9,444 bases of DNA from Thermoleophilia bacterium (GCA_013362295.1 JABFWJ010000143.1:1-9444), one strand, 5' to 3'; positions 1-7,395 are shown, counted from the first letter of the stretch. Notes: generated by a model from the letters alone, not told the origin. Made by a program: numbers and translations.

Positions 1-1
1 G

Positions 2-160
2 TCCGCCGATGCGTTCACCGCGCAGCTCGGCAGGCAGGCGCGCCGGCGCTCCGAGGACGAGCTCGCGCCGTGGCCGACGACGCGCAGGCTGCTTGCGATC
101 TACGGCGAGGCGCTCGCGCAGGCCGCCTCCTCGGCGGCGTTGGAGGCGGCATGGGCGTAG
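2..160 (+). CDS. C-terminal fragment of an upstream gene, possibly a glycosyltransferase
   Basis: The second forward frame is open from the left edge to a TAG at 158-160 and gives the last 52 residues of a protein that begins outside the window. The tail is Arg- and Ala-rich and ends in a helical segment around LLAIYGEALAQA, which resembles the C-terminal helix of many GT4 glycosyltransferases. No catalytic motif is visible in so short a piece, so the family is inferred mainly from the neighbouring genes. Its last 10 bases overlap the start of the flippase gene, which points to co-transcription and coupled translation. It could equally be another sugar-processing enzyme. I am fairly sure it is coding and unsure of the function. 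Confidence 0.5.
   Translation, partial: SADAFTAQLGRQARRRSEDELAPWPTTRRLLAIYGEALAQAASSAALEAAWA
142..146 (+). promoter_or_regulatory. Ribosome binding site that fixes the flippase start
   Basis: A GGAGG lies four bases before the ATG at 151. The same frame also has an ATG at 70, but translation from there would add 27 low-complexity Arg/Ala/Gly residues and would run deep inside the upstream gene. The Shine-Dalgarno match and the short overlap favour 151. Confidence 0.7.
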
Positions 161-1416
161 TCGCGCTCACGGCCGGCAGACGGCGCGGGCTCGGGCTCGG
201 CGCCGTCGCGGTGCTCGACCAGGCGCTCTTCGCCGGGTCGAGCTTCTCGATCAACATCCTCCTGGCTCGCTGGCTGCCACCCGTGCAGTACGGCGCGTTC
301 GCGCTCGCGTTCTTCGTCTTCCTGTTGCTCGGCGCGCTGCACACCGCGGTGCTGACCGAGCCGATGCTCGTGTTCGGGGCCGGCGTCTACCGCAGGCGCG
401 TGCGCAGCTATCTGGGCCGGCACGTCGTCCTGCACGTGCTCGTCTCCGCGGTGACGGCGCTCGCGCTCGCTGCGGGCGCGGGGATCGTCTGGGCCGGCGG
501 CTCGACCGCCTGGCCCTCGCTGCTCGCGCTCGCCGTCGCCGCGCCGTTCGTGCTCCTGCTCTGGCTGCTGCGGCGCGCCTTCTACATCGAGCTCACGCCT
601 CGCGGCGCCGTCACCGGCGACGCCGTGTACTTCGCGGCGACGATCGCAGGGCTCTACCTCCTGCACGCGACCGGCCACCTCAACGCGGAACGCGGCGTGC
701 TCGCGATGGGGCTCGGCGCCGCGATCGGCTGCGCCGTCATGCTGGCTCGCCTGCGGCCCGACCTCCGCGGCGGCGACATCGGCTGGCGCGAGCTCGCCGT
801 CCGCCACTGGAGCTACGGCCGCTGGAGCGCGCTCGGGCAGGCGCTCTTCTGGGCGTCCGGGCAGGTACTCGTGTTGCTCGTCCCGATCGTCCTCGGACTC
901 GGTGCGCTCGCGGGCCTGGTCGCGGCGATGAACCTCTTCCGCCCGCTCAACCCGCTGCTCCAGTCCGTGCAGACGGTGATGCTGCCTTCCACGGCAGCGG
1001 CCGCGAGCGGCGGCGCGGACGTGGCCGAGCTGCGACAGCGGCTGCGCGGCTACCTGTTCGTGGCGGGCGGGGCGGTGCTCCTCTACGGCCTGACGCTCTC
1101 GATCTTCTCGCATGCCGTCCTGCACGCGCTGTACCGCGGCCACTACGACGACCATCGGAACCTCGTGTTCCTGTTCGCCGTGAGCTACACCGCGTCGACG
1201 GTCGTGCAGGTGCAGACCGTCCTGCTCAAGGCGACCGGGAACGTGCGTGTCGTACCTGCCATCTGGGCGCTCTCGGGGGCGATCGTGCTCGTGCTCGCGG
1301 TGCCCGCGATGCTCGCGTTCGCACTTACGGGCGCGCTGATCGTCGTGATCTTGAGCTATGTCACTGCGGCGCTCGTCGCATGGCGGCGGGCACAGTCACT
1401 GGAGGTGTGCGTATGA
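151..1416 (+). CDS. Polysaccharide flippase (Wzx-like, MOP superfamily)
   Basis: The 421-residue product is almost entirely hydrophobic, with about twelve predicted membrane helices. Short basic loops such as YRRRVRSYLGR (near residue 80) and LLRRAFY (near 140) separate them. The N-terminal pattern DQALFAGSSFSINILLARWLPP is typical of Wzx/RfbX-type lipopolysaccharide and exopolysaccharide translocases, and the length matches the family. Such proteins flip undecaprenyl-linked sugar repeats from the cytoplasmic to the outer face of the membrane. The ATG at 151 has a GGAGG four bases upstream and overlaps the preceding stop. The 3' end overlaps the methyltransferase start in an ATGA. The nearby polymerase-like gene supports a Wzx/Wzy-type pathway. 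The substrate cannot be read from sequence. A teichoic or peptidoglycan-lipid flippase of the same superfamily is a less likely alternative. Confidence 0.85.
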   Translation: MGVVALTAGRRRGLGLGAVAVLDQALFAGSSFSINILLARWLPPVQYGAFALAFFVFLLLGALHTAVLTEPMLVFGAGVYRRRVRSYLGRHVVLHVLVSAVTALALAAGAGIVWAGGSTAWPSLLALAVAAPFVLLLWLLRRAFYIELTPRGAVTGDAVYFAATIAGLYLLHATGHLNAERGVLAMGLGAAIGCAVMLARLRPDLRGGDIGWRELAVRHWSYGRWSALGQALFWASGQVLVLLVPIVLGLGALAGLVAAMNLFRPLNPLLQSVQTVMLPSTAAAASGGADVAELRQRLRGYLFVAGGAVLLYGLTLSIFSHAVLHALYRGHYDDHRNLVFLFAVSYTASTVVQVQTVLLKATGNVRVVPAIWALSGAIVLVLAVPAMLAFALTGALIVVILSYVTAALVAWRRAQSLEVCV

Positions 1417-2423
1417 GCGGTTCGCTCGACCGGTGCGTGGCGTGCGGTTCGCGCGCCCTCGATCACGAACTGGACTGGCACGGGTACGAGATCCTGGAGT
1501 GTCGCGAGTGCGGGCTGAGCATGACCGGGAACCCCGACTACACCCGCGACCGCTACGTCGCCGCCTACGCCGGCGACTCGGACGCCGCGACGCTGCCGTC
1601 CGAGTATGCGCACATCTACACGGCCCCCGAACGCCGGCTTGCCCTCGAACTGTCGTCGCACGTCGTGCCGCCGCCTCAGTTGACGCCCGCCGAGCGGCGT
1701 GCGCTCGCCTGGATCGAGCGGCACGCGCCGTTCGCGGGCCCGATCGTGGACTGCGGCTGCGGGACGGGGCGATTTTTGCGGGCGCTGAAGCGCAAGCGCA
1801 TTGCCGCACGCGGCTTCGAGCTGTCACCCGACGTCGTCGCGCAGCTGCGGTCGGCCGGGCTCGACGTCGAGCAGGGAGCGGCGCCCGACTTCCCGTGGGC
1901 TGCGGATCCGCCGTACGCGGTCACGTTCTTCGAGGTCCTCGAGCACCTGCCCCAGCCGGCGGCGTTCCTCGCTCCGCTGCGCGAGCGTTTCCCGAACGCG
2001 CACGTCCTCGCGAGCGTCCCGTCACCGACGCGGGTCGCCGTGCTGAAGGGCAACCGCCAGCCCGTCGACTACCCACCGAATCATTTCCTGCGCTGGACAC
2101 CTGCGGCCCTCCAACGGTTCTTCTCCGCCCTGGGGTACCGCGACGTCCAGGTCGAGCTTCCGCCGCCTCCGGGCTCCGACGTTCTGCCCGGGGCGGCCTC
2201 TGCGTTCCGTCGCTACGTCCGCCGAGAGGCGGCCGCCGACCTGCAGGCGTCGACGAACGAACGCGCGCCGGCGCCTCCTCCGTCACGGGGCGCCGCGACC
2301 GCCGCCGTGCTGGGAGCCCGGACGTACCAGAGCGTGACGAACCTCGTCGGCCTGCCGATCGCGCGCCGCTGGGCCGCCCGGGGCGCGTCGGCCTCATCGA
2401 TGCTGGTGATCGCGAGCCCCTGA
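1413..2423 (+). CDS. Zinc-ribbon class I SAM-dependent methyltransferase
   Basis: The protein has 336 residues. An N-terminal zinc ribbon is visible as C8-x2-C11 and C30-x2-C33. A Rossmann methyltransferase core follows, with motif I IVDCGCGTGRF at residues 111-121, an acidic residue at E136 suited to binding the SAM ribose, and FFEVLEHL at 172-179, the usual post-motif of class I enzymes. The family methylates small molecules and sugars; here the likely acceptor is a sugar nucleotide or lipid-linked glycan, by context only. The ATG at 1413 overlaps the flippase stop as ATGA and has GGAGG seven bases upstream. The frame stays open far upstream of this ATG, but that part is Arg-rich and shadows the flippase gene. 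The C-terminal 40 residues hold a weakly hydrophobic helix that may contact the membrane. Which atom is methylated (O, N or C) is unknown. Confidence 0.85.
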   Translation: MSGSLDRCVACGSRALDHELDWHGYEILECRECGLSMTGNPDYTRDRYVAAYAGDSDAATLPSEYAHIYTAPERRLALELSSHVVPPPQLTPAERRALAWIERHAPFAGPIVDCGCGTGRFLRALKRKRIAARGFELSPDVVAQLRSAGLDVEQGAAPDFPWAADPPYAVTFFEVLEHLPQPAAFLAPLRERFPNAHVLASVPSPTRVAVLKGNRQPVDYPPNHFLRWTPAALQRFFSALGYRDVQVELPPPPGSDVLPGAASAFRRYVRREAAADLQASTNERAPAPPPSRGAATAAVLGARTYQSVTNLVGLPIARRWAARGASASSMLVIASP

Positions 2424-3553
2424 TGCGGATCGTCCACTGGTATCCGAACTTCCTCGGCGGAGGCGGTGTCGCGAACGCCGTCCTCGGCCTCGCGACGGCG
2501 CAGGCCGAGTTGGGCCACGACGTGATCGTCGTCGCGGCCGAGCCCAGGAACGCGCCGCTGTACGAGCCGATGGACGTCGAAGGCCTCCGCCTCGTCACGT
2601 TCCGTGAGCGCCGGCGGCTGCAGGTCGGCGGCCTGCGGTTCCGTCTCATCGACGCCGGCGAGCGGGCGCGCCTGCGTCTGCTCGCACCCGAGGCGGTGCA
2701 CGCGCACGGCGAGTTCAATCCCGACAACGTCTGGGCGGTGCACCTTTTCGGCGCGCCGGTGTTCCTCAGCCCGCAGGGCGCATTCCATCCGGTCGTGCTG
2801 CGCAAGTCGCGCGCGCTCGCGAAGCGTGCCTACCTGCCGCTTGCCCGGCGGCTGTTGTACGGGAAGCTCGCCGCGCTGCACGCGCTCAGTCCCGACGAGG
2901 CGCGCGACGTCCGTTCGGCGCTGGGCGGTCTGCCCCTCTACACGCTTCCGCAGGGCGGCAACGTGCGCGTGCGCACCGGCGCGCCCGCGCACCGCAACGG
3001 CGGTCCGACGCGCCTGCTCTCCGTCGGCCGCCTCGACGTCTACACGAAGGGCCTCGACGTGCTGCTCGAAGCGTTCGCGGCCGCGCGCTCGTCGGCACCG
3101 ATCGAGCTGACCGTGGTCGGGCCGGACTGGAACGGTGGCCGCGCAGAGCTCGAGCGGCGCGCCGCGGCGCTCGGGCTGAACGGTTCCGTGCGCTTCACCG
3201 GCGCGCTCGCGGGCGCCGAGGTCGCAGGCGAGCTCGAACGCGCCGACGTCTACGTCCAGCTGTCGCGGCACGAGGGGTTGCCGCTCGCCGTCACCGAGGC
3301 GCTCGCGGCCGGCAAGCCCGCCGTCCTCTCGAGCGCGATCGGAACCTGCTCGATCCCGGAGGTCAAGCGCTTCGGGCACGTCGTGGTGACGCAGCCGACG
3401 GCCGAGGCCGCGACGGGCGCGCTCGTGACGGCCGCCCGCTCGATCGACCGCCTCCACGCCGCCGCCGGCGCGAGCGCGCAGGACGTCGCGAGCCTCTTTT
3501 CGTGGCGGCGCATCGCGCAGCTGCACGTGGAGCGTTACGGAGCCGCATGCTGA
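2423..3553 (+). CDS. GT4-family glycosyltransferase
   Basis: The 376-residue protein has the two-domain GT-B layout. The N-terminal domain opens with RIVHWYPNFLGGGGVANAV, the glycine-rich loop that usually lies at the acceptor side, and has VHAHG at 92-96. The C-terminal domain has GRLDVYTKG, with the conserved Arg203 and Lys209 expected to contact the nucleotide-sugar phosphates, then the EX7E motif at E284 and E292 within EGLPLAVTE. This identifies a retaining GT4 enzyme that adds a sugar to a lipid-linked glycan at the cytoplasmic face. The ATG at 2423 overlaps the previous stop by one base (TGATG), with no strong Shine-Dalgarno, so translation probably re-initiates after the methyltransferase. 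Donor and acceptor cannot be predicted. Family assignment is strong. Confidence 0.92.
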   Translation: MRIVHWYPNFLGGGGVANAVLGLATAQAELGHDVIVVAAEPRNAPLYEPMDVEGLRLVTFRERRRLQVGGLRFRLIDAGERARLRLLAPEAVHAHGEFNPDNVWAVHLFGAPVFLSPQGAFHPVVLRKSRALAKRAYLPLARRLLYGKLAALHALSPDEARDVRSALGGLPLYTLPQGGNVRVRTGAPAHRNGGPTRLLSVGRLDVYTKGLDVLLEAFAAARSSAPIELTVVGPDWNGGRAELERRAAALGLNGSVRFTGALAGAEVAGELERADVYVQLSRHEGLPLAVTEALAAGKPAVLSSAIGTCSIPEVKRFGHVVVTQPTAEAATGALVTAARSIDRLHAAAGASAQDVASLFSWRRIAQLHVERYGAAC

Positions 3554-5058
3554 ACCTGCTCACCACGCCGATCCGGCTGCGGCGCAGCACCGAACCGCTC
3601 CCGGACTACGCCGTCAACGGACTAGTCGGCCTCGGCCTGATCGCGACCGGCGCGTTGATCGCCGTCGCGCCGCTCGCAGCCGCCGTCGTGGTCGCCTTCG
3701 CCTTCGTCGCGCTCCTCCTCGTCTACGCCGAGCATCTGCCGCGGCTCTTCCTGCACGGGACGGTCGCGATCCTCGCCGGGTACGCCCTTGCCGGACGCGG
3801 GTTCGCGTACGTCGGCTGGAAGCCGGTCTTCATCGGCGACCTCGTCCTCGTCGTCGGCATCCTCGCGCTCTTCACGCGGGCGCGCGGTGTGCGGCTGCAG
3901 CCGCTCCACGGGCTGATCGCGCTCTTCATGCTGCTCGGCGCTCTGCGGACCTTCCCGTATGTGACGGTCTACAAGGTGAACGCGGTGCGGGACGGCGCGC
4001 TCTGGGGGTACTGCATCTTCGCGCTCGCGCTCTCCGCGTTCGTCCGGATCGAGCACCTCCGCTGGGCGATCGAGCGCTACAGGCGCTTCGTCCCGTGGCT
4101 CGTCGCGTGGATCCCGATCGCGGCGACGATCTCGATCCTCCACCTCTCGCCGACGTGGCCGAACTCCGGCATCTCGATCATCCACTTCAAGGGCGGCGAC
4201 ATGGGCGTGCACCTGACGATCGCCGCTTCCTTCGTCCTGCTCGGGCTCTACGGCTACGAGAAGCGTCAGCGCGGCCTCCGCAGCGAGAGCACCTTGTGGC
4301 TCCTGTGGTTCGTCGCGGTCGCGCCGGTGGTCGCGATGAGCCGGAGCTCGATGCTGAGCATCGGATTCGGGGTGGTGGCCGCCGTCGCGCTCAGGCGGTC
4401 GGTCCGCATCGTCCCGTTCCTGCTCACCGCGGGCGCGCTCGTGACGATGCTCGTCCTCTTCAATGTCTCGGTCCCGGTGGGCGGCGGCCAGAACCTCTCG
4501 ACGACGAACCTGATGCAGAACGTCGTCAGCATCGTCTCGAACAAGCAGGATCAGGCCGGCTCCGGCGGGTCGCGGCAGAACCTGAACGGCTCGAAGAAGT
4601 TCCGCCTGCGCTGGTGGACGAAGGTCGTCGACTACACGATCCACGGGCCGTACTTCTGGAAAGGCAAGGGCTTCGGCCTCAACCTCGCCGACTCCGACGG
4701 CTTCCAGCTCGACAGCAAGCACACGCTTCGCGCGCCGCACAACTCGCACATCACCGTGCTCGCGCGCATGGGGGTGCCCGGCCTGGTGTCCTGGATCTTG
4801 CTGCAGCTGACGTTCGCGGCGACGATGCTCGCCTGGTCGCTACGCGCGCGCCGGCTCGGCGCACGACTGTGGTCGCTGTTCGACGCCTGGTTGCTCGTGG
4901 CGTGGGCCGCGATCATGATCGACACGACGTTCGATCCGTACCTCGAGGGCCCGCAGGGCGCGATCTGGCTCTGGTCGATCGTCGGCGTCGGCATCGCCGC
5001 CGTCGGCATCCAGCAGCGCGAGTTCGCAGCGGGCCGCCTGCGACTGGAGGCCGCATGA
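3547..5058 (+). CDS. O-antigen polymerase/ligase family membrane protein (Wzy/WaaL-like)
   Basis: The 503-residue product is polytopic, with roughly ten or more hydrophobic helices split by one long polar loop at about residues 309-400. The loop ends in the sequence RAPHNSHITVLARMGVPGL (H398, N399), which matches the HN-containing signature of the Wzy_C/O-antigen ligase family. The loop should face the outside, where these proteins polymerise repeats or transfer finished glycan from undecaprenyl diphosphate. The loop is unusually rich in Gly, Ser, Asn and Lys. The ATG at 3547 overlaps the glycosyltransferase stop by seven bases and has GGAG four bases upstream. Its frame is open a further 15 codons upstream, but only inside the previous gene. 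Sequence alone cannot separate polymerase from ligase; the position beside a flippase favours polymerase. Confidence 0.85.
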   Translation: MLNLLTTPIRLRRSTEPLPDYAVNGLVGLGLIATGALIAVAPLAAAVVVAFAFVALLLVYAEHLPRLFLHGTVAILAGYALAGRGFAYVGWKPVFIGDLVLVVGILALFTRARGVRLQPLHGLIALFMLLGALRTFPYVTVYKVNAVRDGALWGYCIFALALSAFVRIEHLRWAIERYRRFVPWLVAWIPIAATISILHLSPTWPNSGISIIHFKGGDMGVHLTIAASFVLLGLYGYEKRQRGLRSESTLWLLWFVAVAPVVAMSRSSMLSIGFGVVAAVALRRSVRIVPFLLTAGALVTMLVLFNVSVPVGGGQNLSTTNLMQNVVSIVSNKQDQAGSGGSRQNLNGSKKFRLRWWTKVVDYTIHGPYFWKGKGFGLNLADSDGFQLDSKHTLRAPHNSHITVLARMGVPGLVSWILLQLTFAATMLAWSLRARRLGARLWSLFDAWLLVAWAAIMIDTTFDPYLEGPQGAIWLWSIVGVGIAAVGIQQREFAAGRLRLEAA

Positions 5059-5951
5059 CGAAGGTGCTGTACATCGCCGGCTGGGGACGCAGCGGGAGCA
5101 CGATTCTCGACAACGTGCTCGGTCAGGTCGAAGGATTCTTCTCCGCCGGCGAGCTGCTGTTCCTCTGGCGGCGTGGACTGCTCGAGGGCCGCCTCTGCGG
5201 CTGCGGCGAGCCGGTGCGCGCGTGCGACGTCTGGACGCGCGTGCTCGACCGTGCCTTCCCGGGCGGCGTCGATCCGCAGGAGATGCTCGGCCTCGAGGCC
5301 CGGAGCGCGCGCACGCGTCACCTCCCGCTCCAGCTCGCGCACCTCGAGCCGCGCGGCGACGAGTACGGCCGCAGGCTCGGTGCGCTCTACGGCGCGATCG
5401 AGTCGGAGACGGGCTGCCGCGTGATCGTCGACTCGTCGAAGAGCCCCGCGTACGGTCACGTGCTCGCGAACGTCGCCGGCCTCGACGTCCGCGTCGTCCA
5501 TCTCGTCCGGGACCCGCGGGCGGTCGCGTATTCGTGGGTGCGCAAGAAGCTGCAGCGCGACGATCCGCGCCGCGTACGCTCCATGCGCTCGCACGGGCCC
5601 GCGATGAGCTCGCTCTACTGGAACCTGCTCAACGAGTCGACGCGGGTGCTGTGGCGCGGCTCCGGCAAGCACCTGCTCGTCCGCTACGAGGATTTCGTCG
5701 ACCGCCCGCAGGAGACCGTCGACACGATCGTCGACTTCGTGGGCGAGGCGCCGGCCGGCCTTCCGTGGACCACCGACGGAGAGCTCGCGCTCGACCGGAC
5801 GCACACCGTGTCCGGTAATCCGAGCCGCTTCGACCACGGCACGGTCGCGCTGCGCGCGGACGTCGAATGGGAACGCTCGATGCGAGCCCGGGACCGCCGC
5901 GTCGTCGATGCGATCACGCTTCCGTTCCGCCGGAGGTATGGGTACCGGTGA
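5055..5951 (+). CDS. PAPS-dependent sulfotransferase
   Basis: The protein has 298 residues, the usual size for bacterial sulfotransferases. The 5'-phosphosulfate loop is GWGRSGST at residues 9-16. The 3'-phosphate-binding motif is VVHLVRDPRAVAYSW, with Arg152 and Ser160 eight residues apart as in characterised enzymes. YEDF follows at 211-214 and HTVSGNPSRF at 250-259, which also recurs in this family. A cysteine group (C48, C50, C57) in LCGCGEPVRAC is a feature I recall from this bacterial subfamily, possibly structural. The enzyme would transfer sulfate from PAPS to a hydroxyl, most plausibly a sugar of the encoded glycan or its lipid-linked precursor. The ATG overlaps the upstream stop as ATGA, with GGAGG four bases before it. 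No PAPS-synthesis genes lie in the window. The family is secure; the substrate is inferred from context. Confidence 0.9.
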   Translation: MTKVLYIAGWGRSGSTILDNVLGQVEGFFSAGELLFLWRRGLLEGRLCGCGEPVRACDVWTRVLDRAFPGGVDPQEMLGLEARSARTRHLPLQLAHLEPRGDEYGRRLGALYGAIESETGCRVIVDSSKSPAYGHVLANVAGLDVRVVHLVRDPRAVAYSWVRKKLQRDDPRRVRSMRSHGPAMSSLYWNLLNESTRVLWRGSGKHLLVRYEDFVDRPQETVDTIVDFVGEAPAGLPWTTDGELALDRTHTVSGNPSRFDHGTVALRADVEWERSMRARDRRVVDAITLPFRRRYGYR

Positions 5952-6463
5952 GCGTCGACCCGCTGGCCGACCCGCAGCCGCTGATCGAGCGCGTCTATGC
6001 CTACGTCGCATATCGCGTCGGCGACGGCGTGCACGCCGAGGACATCACCTCGGAGGTCTTCGAGCGCGCGCTGCGGTATCGCAAGCGTTACGACGAGCGG
6101 CGGGGATCGCCGCTTTCGTGGCTGATCGGCATCGCGCGCCGCGTGATCGTCGACCACGGGGCGACCCAGCAGCAGCTCGTCGCGGAGATCCCCGAAGTGG
6201 GCGCGGCGGGCGAGTTCGAGGACCTGATCGCGTCGCGGCTCGAGCTCCGCGCGGCGGTGCAGAGCCTGCCCGAGCGGGACCGCGAGTTCATCGCGCTGCG
6301 CTTCGGCGCCGACCTGACCGCCACCCAGATCGCACGGATCCTCGGCCTGCGCACGAACACCGTCGAAGTGGCGCTGCATCGAGCATTGGCGACGCTCCGC
6401 CGCTCACTCGAAGCGGCGGCGCAGGAAGCATCGACGCTCACTCCGCTCCACCGCGTCCTCTGA
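5948..6463 (+). CDS. ECF-like RNA polymerase sigma-70 family factor
   Basis: With the GTG at 5948 the product is 171 residues and has only sigma regions 2 and 4. Region 2 covers about 12-72 and includes HAEDITSEVFERAL and the helix SWLIGIARRVIVDH, which would contact core polymerase and the -10 element. Region 4 covers about 101-155, with a helix-turn-helix at 124-146 (TATQIARILGLRTNTVEVALHRAL split across two helices) for the -35 element. The GTG overlaps the sulfotransferase stop (GTGA); a GGAGG at 5932-5936 lies eleven bases upstream, a slightly long spacing. An in-frame ATG at 5867 would add 27 residues inside the sulfotransferase gene and looks unlikely. No anti-sigma factor gene is next to it. 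It may activate a surface-polysaccharide or envelope regulon, but no target is proven. Confidence 0.85.
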   Translation: MSVDPLADPQPLIERVYAYVAYRVGDGVHAEDITSEVFERALRYRKRYDERRGSPLSWLIGIARRVIVDHGATQQQLVAEIPEVGAAGEFEDLIASRLELRAAVQSLPERDREFIALRFGADLTATQIARILGLRTNTVEVALHRALATLRRSLEAAAQEASTLTPLHRVL

Positions 6464-6466
6464 CGC

Positions 6467-7294
6467 GTGCACGCGCGCAGCCTCAAGTTCAGCGCGTTCC
6501 GCGCGATCGAACACACACTGGACAGACCCGGCGGCCGGCTCCTGCTGGGCGCGCTCGGCAGGGCGCGGCGGGGCGTTCACTCGGCGCTCGTGAGCGCGCA
6601 TATCTGGCGAGCGCGCCGGGTGTGGGTTCCGATCCGCTCGGCCGCGCGCGGCGCGACGGCGCGCGAGGAGCTCGCCCGCGACCTCTTCTTCCAGCAGTAC
6701 ACGCCGCGCCCGGGCGACACCGTGCTCGACGTCGGCGCAGGCGCGGGCGAGGAGGCCGAGCTGCTCTCGAGGCTCGTCGGGCCTGCGGGCCGCGTCTACG
6801 CGGTCGAGGCTCATCCGGCGACGTTCGCTGCGCTCGAGTCGCGCTGCAGGGCCGCGCGGCTCGAGAACGTCGTACCCGTCCATGCGGCGGTCTCCGATCG
6901 CGTCGGGACGGTCTCCTTCTCGGACGGCGCGAGCTACCGGGAGAATCGGATCGTCGCCGACCCGGGCGGCCTCGCCGTTCCGGCCCTGACGCTCGACGAG
7001 CTCGTCGACCGCTGGGCGCTCGACCAGATCGACTTCGTGAAGCTGAACATCGAGGGGGCCGAGGAGGCCGCCCTCCGCGGGCTGGCGCGGCACGCTGTGC
7101 GGGTCCGGCACCTCACGGTCTCATGCCATGACTTCATCGCCGACCGCGGCGGCGCTCCGTCGAACCGGACGAACGCCGCCGTGCGCCGGCTGCTCGGGGG
7201 CTACGGCTTCACGGTCACCGGGCGCCGTCGCGGCGACCGCCGTCACTGGACGCGGCCGTACCTCTACGGAGCACGAAGCTCGATCTCGACCTGA
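6467..7294 (+). CDS. FkbM-family methyltransferase
   Basis: Starting at GTG 6467, the protein has 275 residues. The SAM-binding motif VLDVGAGAGEEAELL begins at 86, the acidic residue that binds the SAM ribose is E114 in VYAVEAHP, and the family-typical FVKLNIEGAE lies at 190-199, preceded by LTLDELVDRW. FkbM-type enzymes O-methylate sugars and natural products, and they are frequent in polysaccharide clusters. The start lies three bases after the sigma-factor stop, in the same reading frame, and has no clear Shine-Dalgarno; re-initiation is likely. A later in-frame GTG at 6590 (residue 42) is a possible alternative start, since the first 40 residues match no domain I recognise. This is the last gene before a terminator-like hairpin. 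Confidence 0.85.
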   Translation: MHARSLKFSAFRAIEHTLDRPGGRLLLGALGRARRGVHSALVSAHIWRARRVWVPIRSAARGATAREELARDLFFQQYTPRPGDTVLDVGAGAGEEAELLSRLVGPAGRVYAVEAHPATFAALESRCRAARLENVVPVHAAVSDRVGTVSFSDGASYRENRIVADPGGLAVPALTLDELVDRWALDQIDFVKLNIEGAEEAALRGLARHAVRVRHLTVSCHDFIADRGGAPSNRTNAAVRRLLGGYGFTVTGRRRGDRRHWTRPYLYGARSSIST

Positions 7295-7328
7295 GGTTTA
7301 CTCACTCGAGGGAGGCATCGCCGCCGCC

Positions 7329-7363
7329 GGGGGAGGCCGCCGACGGTGCTCCTCACCCTTTTT
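7329..7363 (+). terminator. Probable Rho-independent terminator
   Basis: GGGGGAGG at 7329-7336 can pair with CCTCACCC at 7351-7358, giving seven G-C/A-T pairs and one G-A mismatch. Five T residues follow directly at 7359-7363. The 14-base loop contains a small CCG/CGG stem with a four-base loop. It sits 35 bases after the FkbM methyltransferase stop, so it plausibly ends the polysaccharide operon. Because the next gene has the same orientation, it could also act as an attenuator. Confidence 0.65.
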
Positions 7364-7364
7364 G

Positions 7365-7395
7365 GGGATCTTGGTAGGAGACCGGTTTGGATCCC
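7365..7395 (+). other. Stem-loop with AGGAG loop
   Basis: GGGATC at 7365-7370 pairs perfectly with GATCCC at 7390-7395. An inner stem of GGT (7373-7375) and ACC (7381-7383) presents AGGAG in a five-base loop. CGCGTTTT follows. It may be part of a bipartite terminator, or a structured leader of the downstream gene. The exposed AGGAG resembles a ribosome binding site, but the nearest following ATG is 27 bases away. Confidence 0.4.

Noticed and set aside
9..1412. Long upstream extension of the methyltransferase frame, open from base 9
   Set aside because: It is Arg/Ala-rich low-complexity sequence lying in the wrong frame over the flippase gene. The real start at 1413 has a GGAGG and an ATGA junction.
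2213..3526. 437-codon minus-strand open frame
   Set aside because: It is antisense to the GT4 gene and the end of the methyltransferase gene, with an Arg/Glu/Gln-rich composition typical of shadows in GC-rich DNA. The plus strand has clear catalytic motifs.
5867..5947. Earlier ATG start for the sigma factor at 5867
   Set aside because: It adds 27 Pro/Arg-rich residues inside the sulfotransferase gene. The GTG at 5948 gives a standard-size protein and a GTGA junction.
4632..6011. 459-codon minus-strand open frame
   Set aside because: It is antisense to the polymerase and sulfotransferase genes, has no recognisable domain and a skewed Arg/Ala/Pro composition.
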